Positions 22,964-32,600 of a stretch of 52,591 bases of DNA are shown piece after piece. The first letter of the stretch is position 1, and the number at the start of each line of letters is the position of its first letter. This DNA is from Caldilineaceae bacterium (GTDB taxonomy: Bacteria; Chloroflexota; Anaerolineae; Caldilineales; Caldilineaceae): positions 1 to 52,591 of the forward strand of contig JACKBC010000047.1 in assembly GCA_020634755.1 (NCBI GenBank), in the 5' to 3' direction. Under the pieces are notes generated by a model, which was not told where the DNA came from, did not search any database, and worked only from the letters and a program-made list of their open reading frames with translations. The position numbers and the translations under genes were made by a program.

Positions 22964-25050
22964 GTGGAGCGCTTGCTCTCCACATTCTGTCCCTTCAACG
23001 TCTTATAGACTTCTTCAAAATCTCCGCTGCGAATGAAAGCCGTAACGTCATCACCCGACTGAAAGACCGTGTTGCCATGCGGGATCATCATTTTGCCTTG
23101 ACGGCGAATGCGCACCAAAATGCAATCATGGGGCAGCTGTGGCCCCATATCCTGGATGGTTTTGCCGACGGCCTGGTCATTGGCGGTCAGCGCCACTTCA
23201 ATAAACTCGGTATCGTCCAGGTTTTGTAATTTGGCGCGTTTGGCGCGATGTTCCAGTTCCGCCCGCCGTGAGCGCGCCATATTATAGGCGCGGATAATAT
23301 CCTGGCGGCGGATCATGCCGATGACATGTTCGGCATCGTTGCGATGCACAACGGGCAGCCGACCAATGCCGCGCACGCCCATGCGCGTCAGCGCGTTGCC
23401 AATGGGTTCATCTGGATAGGCCACCAAAAGCTCAGAGCGCGGCGTGCCAATTTGGTCAACGGTGGTGCGGCGGGGTAGCCCCTCGGATACAGCCAGGTCC
23501 ATATCGGTAATGGTGACAATGCCCCAAAGTTTGGCATCATCATCCACAACCATAAAGCCGTGGCTATGCGTTTGGGCAAAACGATCGGAAAGATCAACCA
23601 GCGTGGCGTGGGTAGATACAGTGGCCACGTCGCGCTGCATCACTTCGCTCACATTGACGCTCTGCAAGAGATCCACGTCCCGCCCGCGCTCCAGCGTAAT
23701 GCCTTTGAGCTTTAGTTTAAGCGTATAGATCGATTCTTTGAAGAGAAGTTCAGCCAGCAGCGTGGCCAAAACGGTGGCCAGCATAAGCGGCAAAATTAGC
23801 TGGTAATCGCCAGACATTTCAAAGACGATAATCACCGCGGTGATGGGCGCCCGCGCGGCGCCGGCAAAGACCGCGGCCATGCCCACAATGGCATAGGCGC
23901 CTGGATTCAGCGCAATATTGGGCCAGAGCCCGTGCGCCACCGTGCCTACAATGCCGCCCAAAATAGCGCCCATAAAGAGGCTAGGTGCAAAAACACCGCC
24001 CGAATTGCCAGAGCCTAAGGTAAAGGTCGTGGCCAGCAGTTTGAGGGCCAACAGCGCCAAAAGCATTCCCAGCGACACGTCAAAATTGGTGGCAATGACT
24101 TCGCCAATGGCATGCAAACCGGGCCCGAGCACATCCCGACCCGGCAACAACAGCGCCACCAAGGCAGTCAAAATCATGCCCACCGCGGTTTTGATGGCCA
24201 ACGGTATCTTCCAGTTATCGAACACATGCTCGGCATAATAGAGCACGCGGATAAAAAGGATGGCCACGAACGCGGCCAGAATGCCCAAGACCACATAAAT
24301 CGGCAGTTCCGCCAAATGGTGCAGCGGGTAAGAGGGGACGCTAAAGGCCGGTTGACTGCCGAGCAATACTCGAGTCACAATGCTGGCCGCCACCGAGCTG
24401 ATGACCACGGCGCCAAAGTAGCGCACCGTAAAATTGGCCAGGATGACTTCCATGGCAAAGATGGTGCCGGCAATGGGCGCATTAAACGTGGCGGCAATAC
24501 CCGCGGCCGCGCCACAGGCCACCAGCATCTGCACGCGCTCATCGGAAAAGCGCAAAATTTGACCCACGGTGGACCCTAACGTAGAGCCCACCTGGACAAT
24601 GGGTCCTTCACGCCCAGCCGAACCGCCTGTACCAATGGTGATGGAGGAAGCGAGCACCTTGACCAGCGCAACGCGCGGCCGAATGCGCCCGCCACGCATG
24701 GCTATTGCTTCCATTACTTCTGGCACGCCGTGACCTTTCGCCTCGCTGGCCCAGCGCGCAATCATGGCGCCGACGATTAGACCAGCAACGCCCATGATGA
24801 GCAACAAGCCGGGAATTTCACCTAAATAGCTTTTAACCTGGCTGGTGAAATCGCCGATACCTCCCAACATCCAAATAAAAACAACTGCACCCAAGCCGGT
24901 CCCCAAACCGACAAAGAGTGCAGTTGTTACAATAATAAGTTCTTCAGGCGTTTGCCAGCGCACCAGCAGGTTCGCCAGAGAAAAGGGCAGTGCTACATCG
25001 GGGTTGCGTGAATCCTCGGACCCCATCTCAATACGTTCTTGGTTAGACAT
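22960..25050 (-). CDS. CLC-type chloride channel/antiporter with CBS pair and TrkA-C domain
   Basis: A 696-residue membrane protein. The CLC core spans about 35-450: the selectivity filter region is GTGGSAGREGPIVQVGS, which includes the gating glutamate in GREGP, and GSGNSGGVFAPSLFMGA. Two CBS domains follow (about 475-600: VSEVMQRDVATVSTHATLVD, IGMIRRQDIIRAY), then a TrkA-C/RCK-C domain (IEVALTANDQAVGKTIQDMG). The cytoplasmic tail probably senses adenine nucleotides. It is first in a two-gene unit with the PfkB kinase. Confidence 0.92.
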   Translation of the reverse strand: MSNQERIEMGSEDSRNPDVALPFSLANLLVRWQTPEELIIVTTALFVGLGTGLGAVVFIWMLGGIGDFTSQVKSYLGEIPGLLLIMGVAGLIVGAMIARWASEAKGHGVPEVMEAIAMRGGRIRPRVALVKVLASSITIGTGGSAGREGPIVQVGSTLGSTVGQILRFSDERVQMLVACGAAAGIAATFNAPIAGTIFAMEVILANFTVRYFGAVVISSVAASIVTRVLLGSQPAFSVPSYPLHHLAELPIYVVLGILAAFVAILFIRVLYYAEHVFDNWKIPLAIKTAVGMILTALVALLLPGRDVLGPGLHAIGEVIATNFDVSLGMLLALLALKLLATTFTLGSGNSGGVFAPSLFMGAILGGIVGTVAHGLWPNIALNPGAYAIVGMAAVFAGAARAPITAVIIVFEMSGDYQLILPLMLATVLATLLAELLFKESIYTLKLKLKGITLERGRDVDLLQSVNVSEVMQRDVATVSTHATLVDLSDRFAQTHSHGFMVVDDDAKLWGIVTITDMDLAVSEGLPRRTTVDQIGTPRSELLVAYPDEPIGNALTRMGVRGIGRLPVVHRNDAEHVIGMIRRQDIIRAYNMARSRRAELEHRAKRAKLQNLDDTEFIEVALTANDQAVGKTIQDMGPQLPHDCILVRIRRQGKMMIPHGNTVFQSGDDVTAFIRSGDFEEVYKTLKGQNVESKRST

Positions 25051-25360
25051 GTTACCTTTGCTTCTCTCTTGTTTTTGAAAATCTTACGCAAGCAACGTCC
25101 GTCCAGAGAGTACAAAGGGCGCAGCAGTGCGCAAACATCAAGACGACTTACGCAGCGCCGCGGATCGCCATGAGAGCATAATTAAGACCATTTGGCTCTG
25201 CAAAGATCATGAATGGTTCTCTCTGTTTCTTTGAGAATACAGAAATCATTCATGGCTTTGGCAACCGCCGTTGGTATAACCTGGCAATTTTCTCGAGGCC
25301 TGCATAAGCCCTAATCAATATGGAAGTAATCTTACCACCAAAAGCGTATCGAGCTAAAAT
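25051..25360. other. Gene-free interval
   Basis: 310 bases with no gene recognised. It contains two same-orientation copies of the CTTACGCA(A/G)GC motif (25083-25093 and 25146-25156) shared with other intergenic spots, and the inverted pair CATGAATG (25208-25215) and CATTCATG (25247-25254). Confidence 0.5.
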
Positions 25361-27223
25361 TTAAATAGTGAATTCTGCCACAAACCGGCTTCCGCCCGTC
25401 TGTGGCGTCTCCAACCATACCAAACCTCCATGTGAGCGGACAATGCTCTGTACAATGGCTAACCCCAATCCGGCCCCCTTTGCGGAAGCCGGCGCTGCCG
25501 AAGCTTGATAAAAGCGTTCAAAAATAAAGGGCGCGTCGGCGGGCGCCACCCCGGGGCCGTTGTCCTGAACCCAAAGCCGTATAGATCGCCGGTCAGCCGC
25601 AGCCGCGGCGCCAATCTCTACATAGCCACCCATCGGTGTAAACCGCAATGCATTGTCCAGCAGATTGGTTAATACCGATTCTATGCGTTCCCCATCGCAG
25701 GTCGTGATCAGCGGTGAAGCGGGCAGAGTGACATGTAAAGCTATCTGTTTTTCCTGAGCGGCCAGACGAAACAGGGCGGCCGCGCGCTGCACCAAGGCGC
25801 GCATATCTTCCGGCTGTCTCTGTAAATCGCCCAGCCCACCTTCCAAACGCGACAGGTCGAGCAAGCTGCTGGTGATCCGGCCCAACTTGCCCACTTGCTG
25901 TTGGCTTTCTTGTAAAAACTCGCGCTGTGCCTGCGGATCCTCGGCAGCTGAACCACCCAGCAGTTCCAAAAAAGTCTGTAGCGCCGTAATGGGCGTGCGC
26001 AGCTCATGGGATGCATCGGCCATAAAGCGGCGCAGCGTATCGCGCTCGGCAGCCAATTCGGCAAAGCTGTTTTCGAGCTGCATGGCCATCTGGTTAAATT
26101 GTTGGGCCAGCGCGCCAATTTCGTCGCGGCTCTGCACGGCGGCGCGGCTGGATAGATCGCCGCGGCTCATGCGGGCGGCAGCGGTGGTTAGGCGCAACAG
26201 CGGCGCCGTGAGCCCGCGCCCCACAACCAGCCCAATGAGCACGGCCAGGAGCGATACGCTTCCCGCCGCAATGGCAAAGGCTTTCCAAATCGTATTGAGG
26301 AGCGGTGAACCATAGTCTGGCCCGCTGCTTAATTCAACATAGCCTAGCGGTGTTTCCTGCCCGCCAATGGGCGTTTCTACTTTGCGCGTGGAGCGGGGAA
26401 TTTCGGCAAAGGCTTCGCTGGCATGGGCCGCTGGTTGTGCCGTTTGTTCTGCTTTTGCCTGCACCGACCATAACTCTGTGGAGCGGGTGATGGGAACAAA
26501 GATGTTCGCAGCGCTGCTGATGGGCAGGGGGTCCGCCGCCGGGGGCATTCCCTCGCCAATATCTGGTGACTCAAACTCAATGCGACTGCCCCACTGGCTG
26601 GGAAAGGTACGGATGATGACCACTTTATGGGTGCTTTCCTGTGCATTCTCGGTCATATCGGGTAGGGGGAAAGCCTCATGCCACATGGCGCTGCCGCCAG
26701 CGGGGGATGGGGGCGGAGCCGTAGCCATGTGCCGCTGGAACCACGCCTGAACAGGGCTGGTGAGAATAAATGGCTGCATTTGTTCCATTGCGCTGAGCTG
26801 GGCTGATGTGCTGAGCTGGGCTGAGGTGCTGAGCTGAGCCGCCATGGTGGAAAAGGCGACGTTCTGGGGAGCCGGCAGCAGCGGCCAGGCGAACTCGTTT
26901 AGGCTGGTTGGGTCACCGGAATCGACCAGCACATTGCGATCGGCGTCGAGGATTTTGACCCGTACGTTGCCCAGAAAGGCAGCCGTGCGCGCCAGTTGCA
27001 ACAGCGTGGGATAAGTCACGTCATCGTTCACCGTAGACGCCTGCCACAGCGGCAGCACTTGGCGCGCCACCGAGTTGGCATTGGCGGTCAGAAAGGCAAT
27101 TTCCTGTCGTTCCATACTGGCGCGCACCAACCACAGCGTGGCCGTCCCCACCAACGTCACAATGAGCAGCGTCAGCAGTACGTAGCTAGCCGCCAGCCGC
27201 CAGCGAATGGAGCGCATCACCAT
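25361..27223 (-). CDS. Sensor histidine kinase
   Basis: A 620-residue membrane kinase: TM1 at about 12-33, a large extracytoplasmic domain (36-308), TM2 at about 312-336, HAMP (337-390), HisKA with H406 in ADASHELRTPITAL, and the ATPase domain with LLDNALRFTPMGG, VQDNGPGV and GAGLGLAIVQSIV. The outside domain contains three copies of AQLSTS (about 129-145) encoded by an 18-bp tandem repeat at about 26791-26840. AGGAG lies about 9 bases upstream of 27223. No response regulator is adjacent; the triple-PDZ gene directly upstream on the same strand suggests a joint envelope-sensing role, which is inference. Confidence 0.88.
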   Translation of the reverse strand: MVMRSIRWRLAASYVLLTLLIVTLVGTATLWLVRASMERQEIAFLTANANSVARQVLPLWQASTVNDDVTYPTLLQLARTAAFLGNVRVKILDADRNVLVDSGDPTSLNEFAWPLLPAPQNVAFSTMAAQLSTSAQLSTSAQLSAMEQMQPFILTSPVQAWFQRHMATAPPPSPAGGSAMWHEAFPLPDMTENAQESTHKVVIIRTFPSQWGSRIEFESPDIGEGMPPAADPLPISSAANIFVPITRSTELWSVQAKAEQTAQPAAHASEAFAEIPRSTRKVETPIGGQETPLGYVELSSGPDYGSPLLNTIWKAFAIAAGSVSLLAVLIGLVVGRGLTAPLLRLTTAAARMSRGDLSSRAAVQSRDEIGALAQQFNQMAMQLENSFAELAAERDTLRRFMADASHELRTPITALQTFLELLGGSAAEDPQAQREFLQESQQQVGKLGRITSSLLDLSRLEGGLGDLQRQPEDMRALVQRAAALFRLAAQEKQIALHVTLPASPLITTCDGERIESVLTNLLDNALRFTPMGGYVEIGAAAAADRRSIRLWVQDNGPGVAPADAPFIFERFYQASAAPASAKGAGLGLAIVQSIVRSHGGLVWLETPQTGGSRFVAEFTI

Positions 27224-27417
27224 CTCGTCTTCTCCTAACTCCGTAGTTCACAAAAGCATATTGGATCTTCGGGGTCTCAGCGGGTTGACAAAGTGGCTGC
27301 ATCCCCTGCCAGGCAGAGGACCACACGAGATCCCGTTGAGCCAAGAATATTTGCCTACCAATCCAATGATGCCAAGGCACAAACTTGGCGCCTCGGCATC
27401 ATTGCACCCGCAATTGA

Positions 27418-28905
27418 CTACTGGGTGTCCGTCTGATTCATCTGGATTAAGAGACCAATTTCGACTCCTAGCCAGGTCTCTCCCTGTTCATTTTCACCAA
27501 GGGTAACCGTAACCTCGCGCTCGGCGCCAGTGTCTTCTGCGTTGCTTTCAGCTGGGACGGCTTCTTCTGAGTCAGTCTTATCTGAGTCAGTTTCTTTTAT
27601 GGCTTGAGCCGGCTGGCGCACGGTCAGCACGATTTCATCACCTGGGGCCAGCTGCGCAATCTGCTCTTTGAGTTGAGCTGGGTCGGTCAGTGGTTCGCCG
27701 TTGAGCGCCACAATCACTTCGCCTTTCTGCAATCCAGCGGCGGCGGCGGGGCTATCGGGCAGCACCTGCATGATGACGGCTTGGGTCTCCATGCCCGCAT
27801 TGGGCATGTCGCCGGGCATTCCGTATGCGTGGGGGGCGCCATGGAAAAAGCGATATTGCCCAAAGGGTTGACCATCAAAGGGACGAACAAAGAAGCGGTT
27901 TTCAGCCATGGGACCATTGGCAAACGGACGGGCATTGACTCCGTCGGTGTAATAGATACCCAGATAGGCCCCGCCCGCTTTATCAGGATTTTCGCCCAAT
28001 GTAACAACAACGGTTTCAGTCTGGCGCTGATGCATGCCAACCGCAGGTGCAGTGTGGGTCGGATCTGTCTGTGCATCTTGATCGTCAGCCGCCGCGGAAC
28101 TTGCCTCTTCGCCCTCCTCGCTCTCCGTATCGGCTTCATCGCTAGTTGATTCTGTGGACTCAATCTCTTTTTGCGATAGAAGCGTAGCGGGGCCGCGCTG
28201 CACCACCAGCGTTACTTCATCCCCGGGCTTGTGGGTGGCAATGATGTCGGCCAGTGCGTGGTCGCCATCGATGGCCTGACTATCCACGGCAATAATCTGA
28301 TCACCGGCTTGGAGGCCAGCCATTGCGGCCGGGCTGTCGGGCGCCACTTTGGTGATGAGCGCACCGGGCTGCGCCATGTGGAACATGAAGTCGTCCGCCA
28401 TGTTGGGTGGGGTGAATGGGGGCAGATCCGGAAGGGCGCCGATCCAAGCGGCATTGCCCATTGGCGACGCATCACAACAGGCCACAATCCCCAAATAGCC
28501 AACGGCGCCGCGCGCCCCCAGCGTAGCGGTCAGCGTGCGCAGATCATCACCGTGGAGCACCGATAATGTTACATCGCTTTCCGGCGCCAGCTTGTCAAGC
28601 ATCTGCACTAATTCAGCGGTCAGATCCACCGGCTCATCATTGACAGCCATGAGAATGTCGCCGCGCACCACGCCCGCCGCGGCGGCCGGGCTGCCTGCAT
28701 GCACAGCGGCCACCAATATGCCGCGATCGCGATTGGGCGTTTCAGCTTGGGCGTGAGCAATGCCTGGTCGCAGCACGGCAAAGCATAAGGCACTTACCAT
28801 AAGCGTGAGCGCGACACGATTTATGGACGCACCGCTTTTTCTGTGTTGCCATGCGCGCCAAAATAGATGATGCGGATCCCAATTGTGTATCATGTGTTTA
28901 TGCAT
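27418..28905 (-). CDS. Secreted triple-PDZ protein lacking a protease domain
   Basis: A 495-residue protein with a long N-terminal region and a signal core at about 30-52 (cleavage near AHAQA). Three PDZ modules follow at about 55-135, 175-320 and 375-480. Each has the GxxAGLxxGD/E-type core (SPAAAAGVVRGD, SPAAMAGLQAGD, SPAAAAGLQKGE) and ends in a strand like TLGENEQGETWLGV. Acidic Ser/Glu/Asp linkers separate modules 2 and 3. The Trp/His-Asp-Ser protease domain of HtrA/DegP is absent, so it may bind C-termini of exported proteins. It lies upstream of a sensor kinase on the same strand (194-bp gap). Confidence 0.85.
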   Translation of the reverse strand: MHKHMIHNWDPHHLFWRAWQHRKSGASINRVALTLMVSALCFAVLRPGIAHAQAETPNRDRGILVAAVHAGSPAAAAGVVRGDILMAVNDEPVDLTAELVQMLDKLAPESDVTLSVLHGDDLRTLTATLGARGAVGYLGIVACCDASPMGNAAWIGALPDLPPFTPPNMADDFMFHMAQPGALITKVAPDSPAAMAGLQAGDQIIAVDSQAIDGDHALADIIATHKPGDEVTLVVQRGPATLLSQKEIESTESTSDEADTESEEGEEASSAAADDQDAQTDPTHTAPAVGMHQRQTETVVVTLGENPDKAGGAYLGIYYTDGVNARPFANGPMAENRFFVRPFDGQPFGQYRFFHGAPHAYGMPGDMPNAGMETQAVIMQVLPDSPAAAAGLQKGEVIVALNGEPLTDPAQLKEQIAQLAPGDEIVLTVRQPAQAIKETDSDKTDSEEAVPAESNAEDTGAEREVTVTLGENEQGETWLGVEIGLLIQMNQTDTQ

Positions 28906-29663
28906 ACTTCTCTCCTAAAGAAATAGTGTGAAGACTGTGGTTGAATGAAAGTCGACAGGTTAAACATTAGCTCAACCGCAGTAAGCCGATTTTACGGATA
29001 GATTCTAATATATCAGAGGCTTATTGCCTTATCTTTGCGCTTTGGTTAAGATCTCGCAACAATGGATAGCATCTTGTCACGATTGGGGCCGCGCTCGCGG
29101 ACCACCAAGCAAGAATAGCACGCCGACCTGGCAACTTTTATGTCAAGCTTGCGTACGTCCTGTTGTAGGGATTATGACCTGTTGTAGGGATTATGACCTG
29201 TTGTAGAGATTATGACCTGTTGTAGGGATTATGTCCTGTTGTATAGACTTAGACGTAAGCGGCAGATTCAGCACAATCCACTTGCACCGCTAAACCTTAA
29301 TTTTTCCATAAAAGCCTATTATGCTTTACACTAGGGACGCAAGGGTAACTTTACCGATTTATGTGTTTTGCCTAGATCATTTGATACCTTTACCCCATCG
29401 CAGCCCCACTGCACCCACCCGTTTTGGATAATCGTTTCTATATACCTGGTATGTTCATTTACATATAGAGCGCTACGATTCTTCGTTTATATCCCGCTCA
29501 AAATCCTATTTGGTCTAAATTGTAAAGTTGTTTTCCTTTAAAGATAGCTTTGACAGTTTATTGTAATAATTACAGTACACTTACGCCCATCAAAGTATTG
29601 CATAACATGATACAATCACAATGGGAATTGTATGTTAAGTTTTGTTAAAGCCGGAGGAAGTTC
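28906..29663. other. Long gene-free upstream region of the subtilase
   Basis: 758 bases without a recognised gene. It holds the 19-bp tandem repeat at 29159 and an AT-rich stretch from about 29400. The ribosome site GGAGGAAG lies just before the subtilase ATG at 29664. No confident promoter could be placed. Confidence 0.5.
29159..29251. repeat. 19-bp tandem repeat, about five copies
   Basis: Units starting CCTGTTGTAGGGATTATGA begin at 29159, 29178, 29197, 29216 and, partial, 29235, with one or two changes each. No spacers are present, so this is not a CRISPR. The roughly two-turn period would place successive units on nearly the same helix face, as in an array of protein-binding sites upstream of the large subtilase gene. 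Confidence 0.85.
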
Positions 29664-32600
29664 ATGTCGTTACGGAAATTGATCGGTATCAGCATATTGA
29701 TGTTGAGCTGTATTGTGCTATTGGGCAAGTCTCAACAGCCGCGGTTCCATGTCTATGTGGATGCAGTGCTGTATGACGCACAAGATCAATGGCTGTCTGT
29801 CATTGTGACTGGGCGCGATGCAGGGTCGGCCAGCCAGGCAGTGCGCATGGTAGAGGGCCAGGTCCAAAGCGATCTGTGGCTGATTGATGCCGTTGCCGCC
29901 AAGATTCCGGCGAACGCACTGGACAAACTAGCAACCGATCCTACTTTGGTTTCCATCATTCATAATCGCCGCGTTACGGCGGCGGTGGCTCCTGTAAATG
30001 ACATTACACCAACGACTGACCCCGAGGTGTGGAGTGTGCAGAATCCGGTTGCGGCTTCCGTGCGCGCCGATAAAGTGCATCAACAAGTGAAAGATGAAAA
30101 AGCCATAACCGGGCGCGGCATCACAATTGCCCTGATTGATAGCGGCGTCACCTTCAATGAGGACGTGATCAACGACTTAGGGGTGTCGTCAGCTGAACAT
30201 TTTGCCGGCCAGGTGGACTTTGTGGATAACGGCATTTGTAAGCAGGTAGACGTCAACTCTGAGCAGAAAAATGGCTATTGCCGCAGCAATGAGAAGAGCA
30301 GTAAGGATGATTTTGGGCACGGCACTCATATTGCCAGCATCATCATGAACCGTTATCACTATATGGATAATGGAAATCTGAGCTGGATAGGCGTAGCGCC
30401 CGATTCAAAGATTTTGAGCGTACGTGTACTCAATGAAAACGGCAGCGGCAGCTATGTGGACGTCATTGAAGGGCTGCAATATGTTATAGAAAATAAAGAT
30501 GCCCTTGGCATCCGCATTGTCAATCTGAGCTTGGTGGCGGAACCGGGCGTGCCCTATTTTGTGGATCCGGTAAATCAGGCCGTGGAAGGGGTTTGGGCGT
30601 CAGGCATTGTGGTGTTGGCTGCCGCCGGTAATGTTGGCCCTTCCCCTCAGTCTATATCGGTTCCCGGGAACGACCCATACATCATCACCGTGGGGGCGCT
30701 GGACACAAATGGCACCAGCGACTGGAGTGACGACTTTATCCCCGAATGGTCTTCGGCTGGTCCAACCTTTGATGGTTTTGCCAAGCCCGATGTGGTAGCG
30801 CCCGGCGCCAATATTGTCGCCTATATGTACTATCATGATGATATTACCAAGGGGAAATCGCCGGCAAAATTGGTTAAAAATCATCCTGACCATTTGTCGA
30901 ACCCCAATAAGGAATTTTATCGCCTGAGCGGCACCAGCATGGCGACCGGCGTGGCTTCTGGGGTGGTCGCGCTGATGTTGCAGCAGGATGGCAGCTTAAC
31001 CCCAGATGAGGTGAAGTACCGCTTAATGTATACGGCGCATGCTTCGGTGACTGCCGAAGGTGAACTGGCCTACAGTGTATTCCAGCAGGGCAGCGGTCGT
31101 ATTTCGGCGCTTGATGCCGTGAATGGAACTGTGGACGGTCAATCGGCGCCCAAGGAAAAAGCCAATACTGGGCTGAATATTGAAAAGGAATTGGCGCATA
31201 AGTGGCAAAGCAGCAGCGACCAGGCGCCAAGTGATAAGATTGATAGCGATGGCGACGGGATTCCCAATGATCCTCAGTTTACCGCCCTCGCCGCGGCGCA
31301 AGCCCCCAGCGTGAACGGTGCAAACGAGATCTTTTTGCCCGTGGCGCACAACAATTCCAACAGCGTTGATACTGTGAGCCCCAACTTTACCGACATGGCG
31401 GCTGAGTTGCCCAGCAGCGATGAAATGCCCGCTGCGCCAGCGCTGGCCGCTAATGTGGTACAAGCGGCCAATGTGGATGCGTGCAGCACCTATATTTACT
31501 TTAATAATAAAAGCAGCCAGACGATTGTGGTGTACTGGAAGAGTAATTCTGGCCAGGAGGTAAAATATTACACGTTGAAATCTGGGGGGGCTTATTGGCA
31601 GCAATCCTATTATGGCAACGATTGGCGAATGCGCACCAGTGATGGCGCGCTTGTCAAAGAATACGAATTAAAGAGTTGCATCACGCAGCAAGTGGTGATT
31701 AGCAACAGCGACATTGCACAGCCCACGCCCACCGCGACGCCAACTTATACACCTACGTCTGCGGCCACCGCTACAGCCGCAGCCACAGCCACGGCGACAT
31801 CGTCGAACAGCGGCGCCTCTGGTTTTACATCATCGCTGGTTGTGGAGCATAGCCAAAAGTGTCTGTATACAGACGAATACCGTTACTCAGAGTATGGCTT
31901 GCAGATGATCCAGTTTACCTGCAATGGTTCGACCAATCAGCAGTTTGAATTTAAACCAGTGAGTGGTTTGGCCAATACCTACTCGATTGTCAATAAGCGC
32001 AGCGGCCTCTGTTTGGATATATCCGGCGGTTCAAAAGAAAATGCGACATCTTTGATCCAATGGGTCTGTCATGGTGGGTTGAATCAGCAATTCCGCTTGG
32101 CGCCTGTTTCGGACAGTAACAACGTTTTTACTTTGGCTAACGTAAATAGCAACAAATGTATTGATATCAAAGGTGGTTCCACCGACGATTGGATTTGGGC
32201 CATTCAGTGGGATTGTCATACGGGCGCCAATCAGCAGTGGCGAATTGAGAATTATGTGGCGGCGACTACGCCTACCCCTTCTCCAACCGCCACCATACCC
32301 CCAACCGCCACGCCGCAGCCTACATCAGCGGCGGCAACGCCCACGGCCACATCAACGGCGGTCACGGTTAAGAAGGACACGCTGACCCAGAGTTACAAGG
32401 CGACTATCGTGGGTGGAGGCATAGCCAGTGAAGGTGTGGGTCTGCGCCCGGCACTGGGCGGCAATCAGCCCGGTTCGATTGTCATCAACTCTATCCCCAG
32501 CAATGGCAAAGTTGAACGTGCATTCTTGTATATCGTTCAAATTAGTAAAGGCGAGGCGGTCGATACCACCTTTACCTTTAACAATGTGAATGTAACGGGA

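Noticed and set aside
29159..29251. Possible CRISPR array
   Set aside because: The units are directly adjacent with no spacers, and no cas genes are present in the window.
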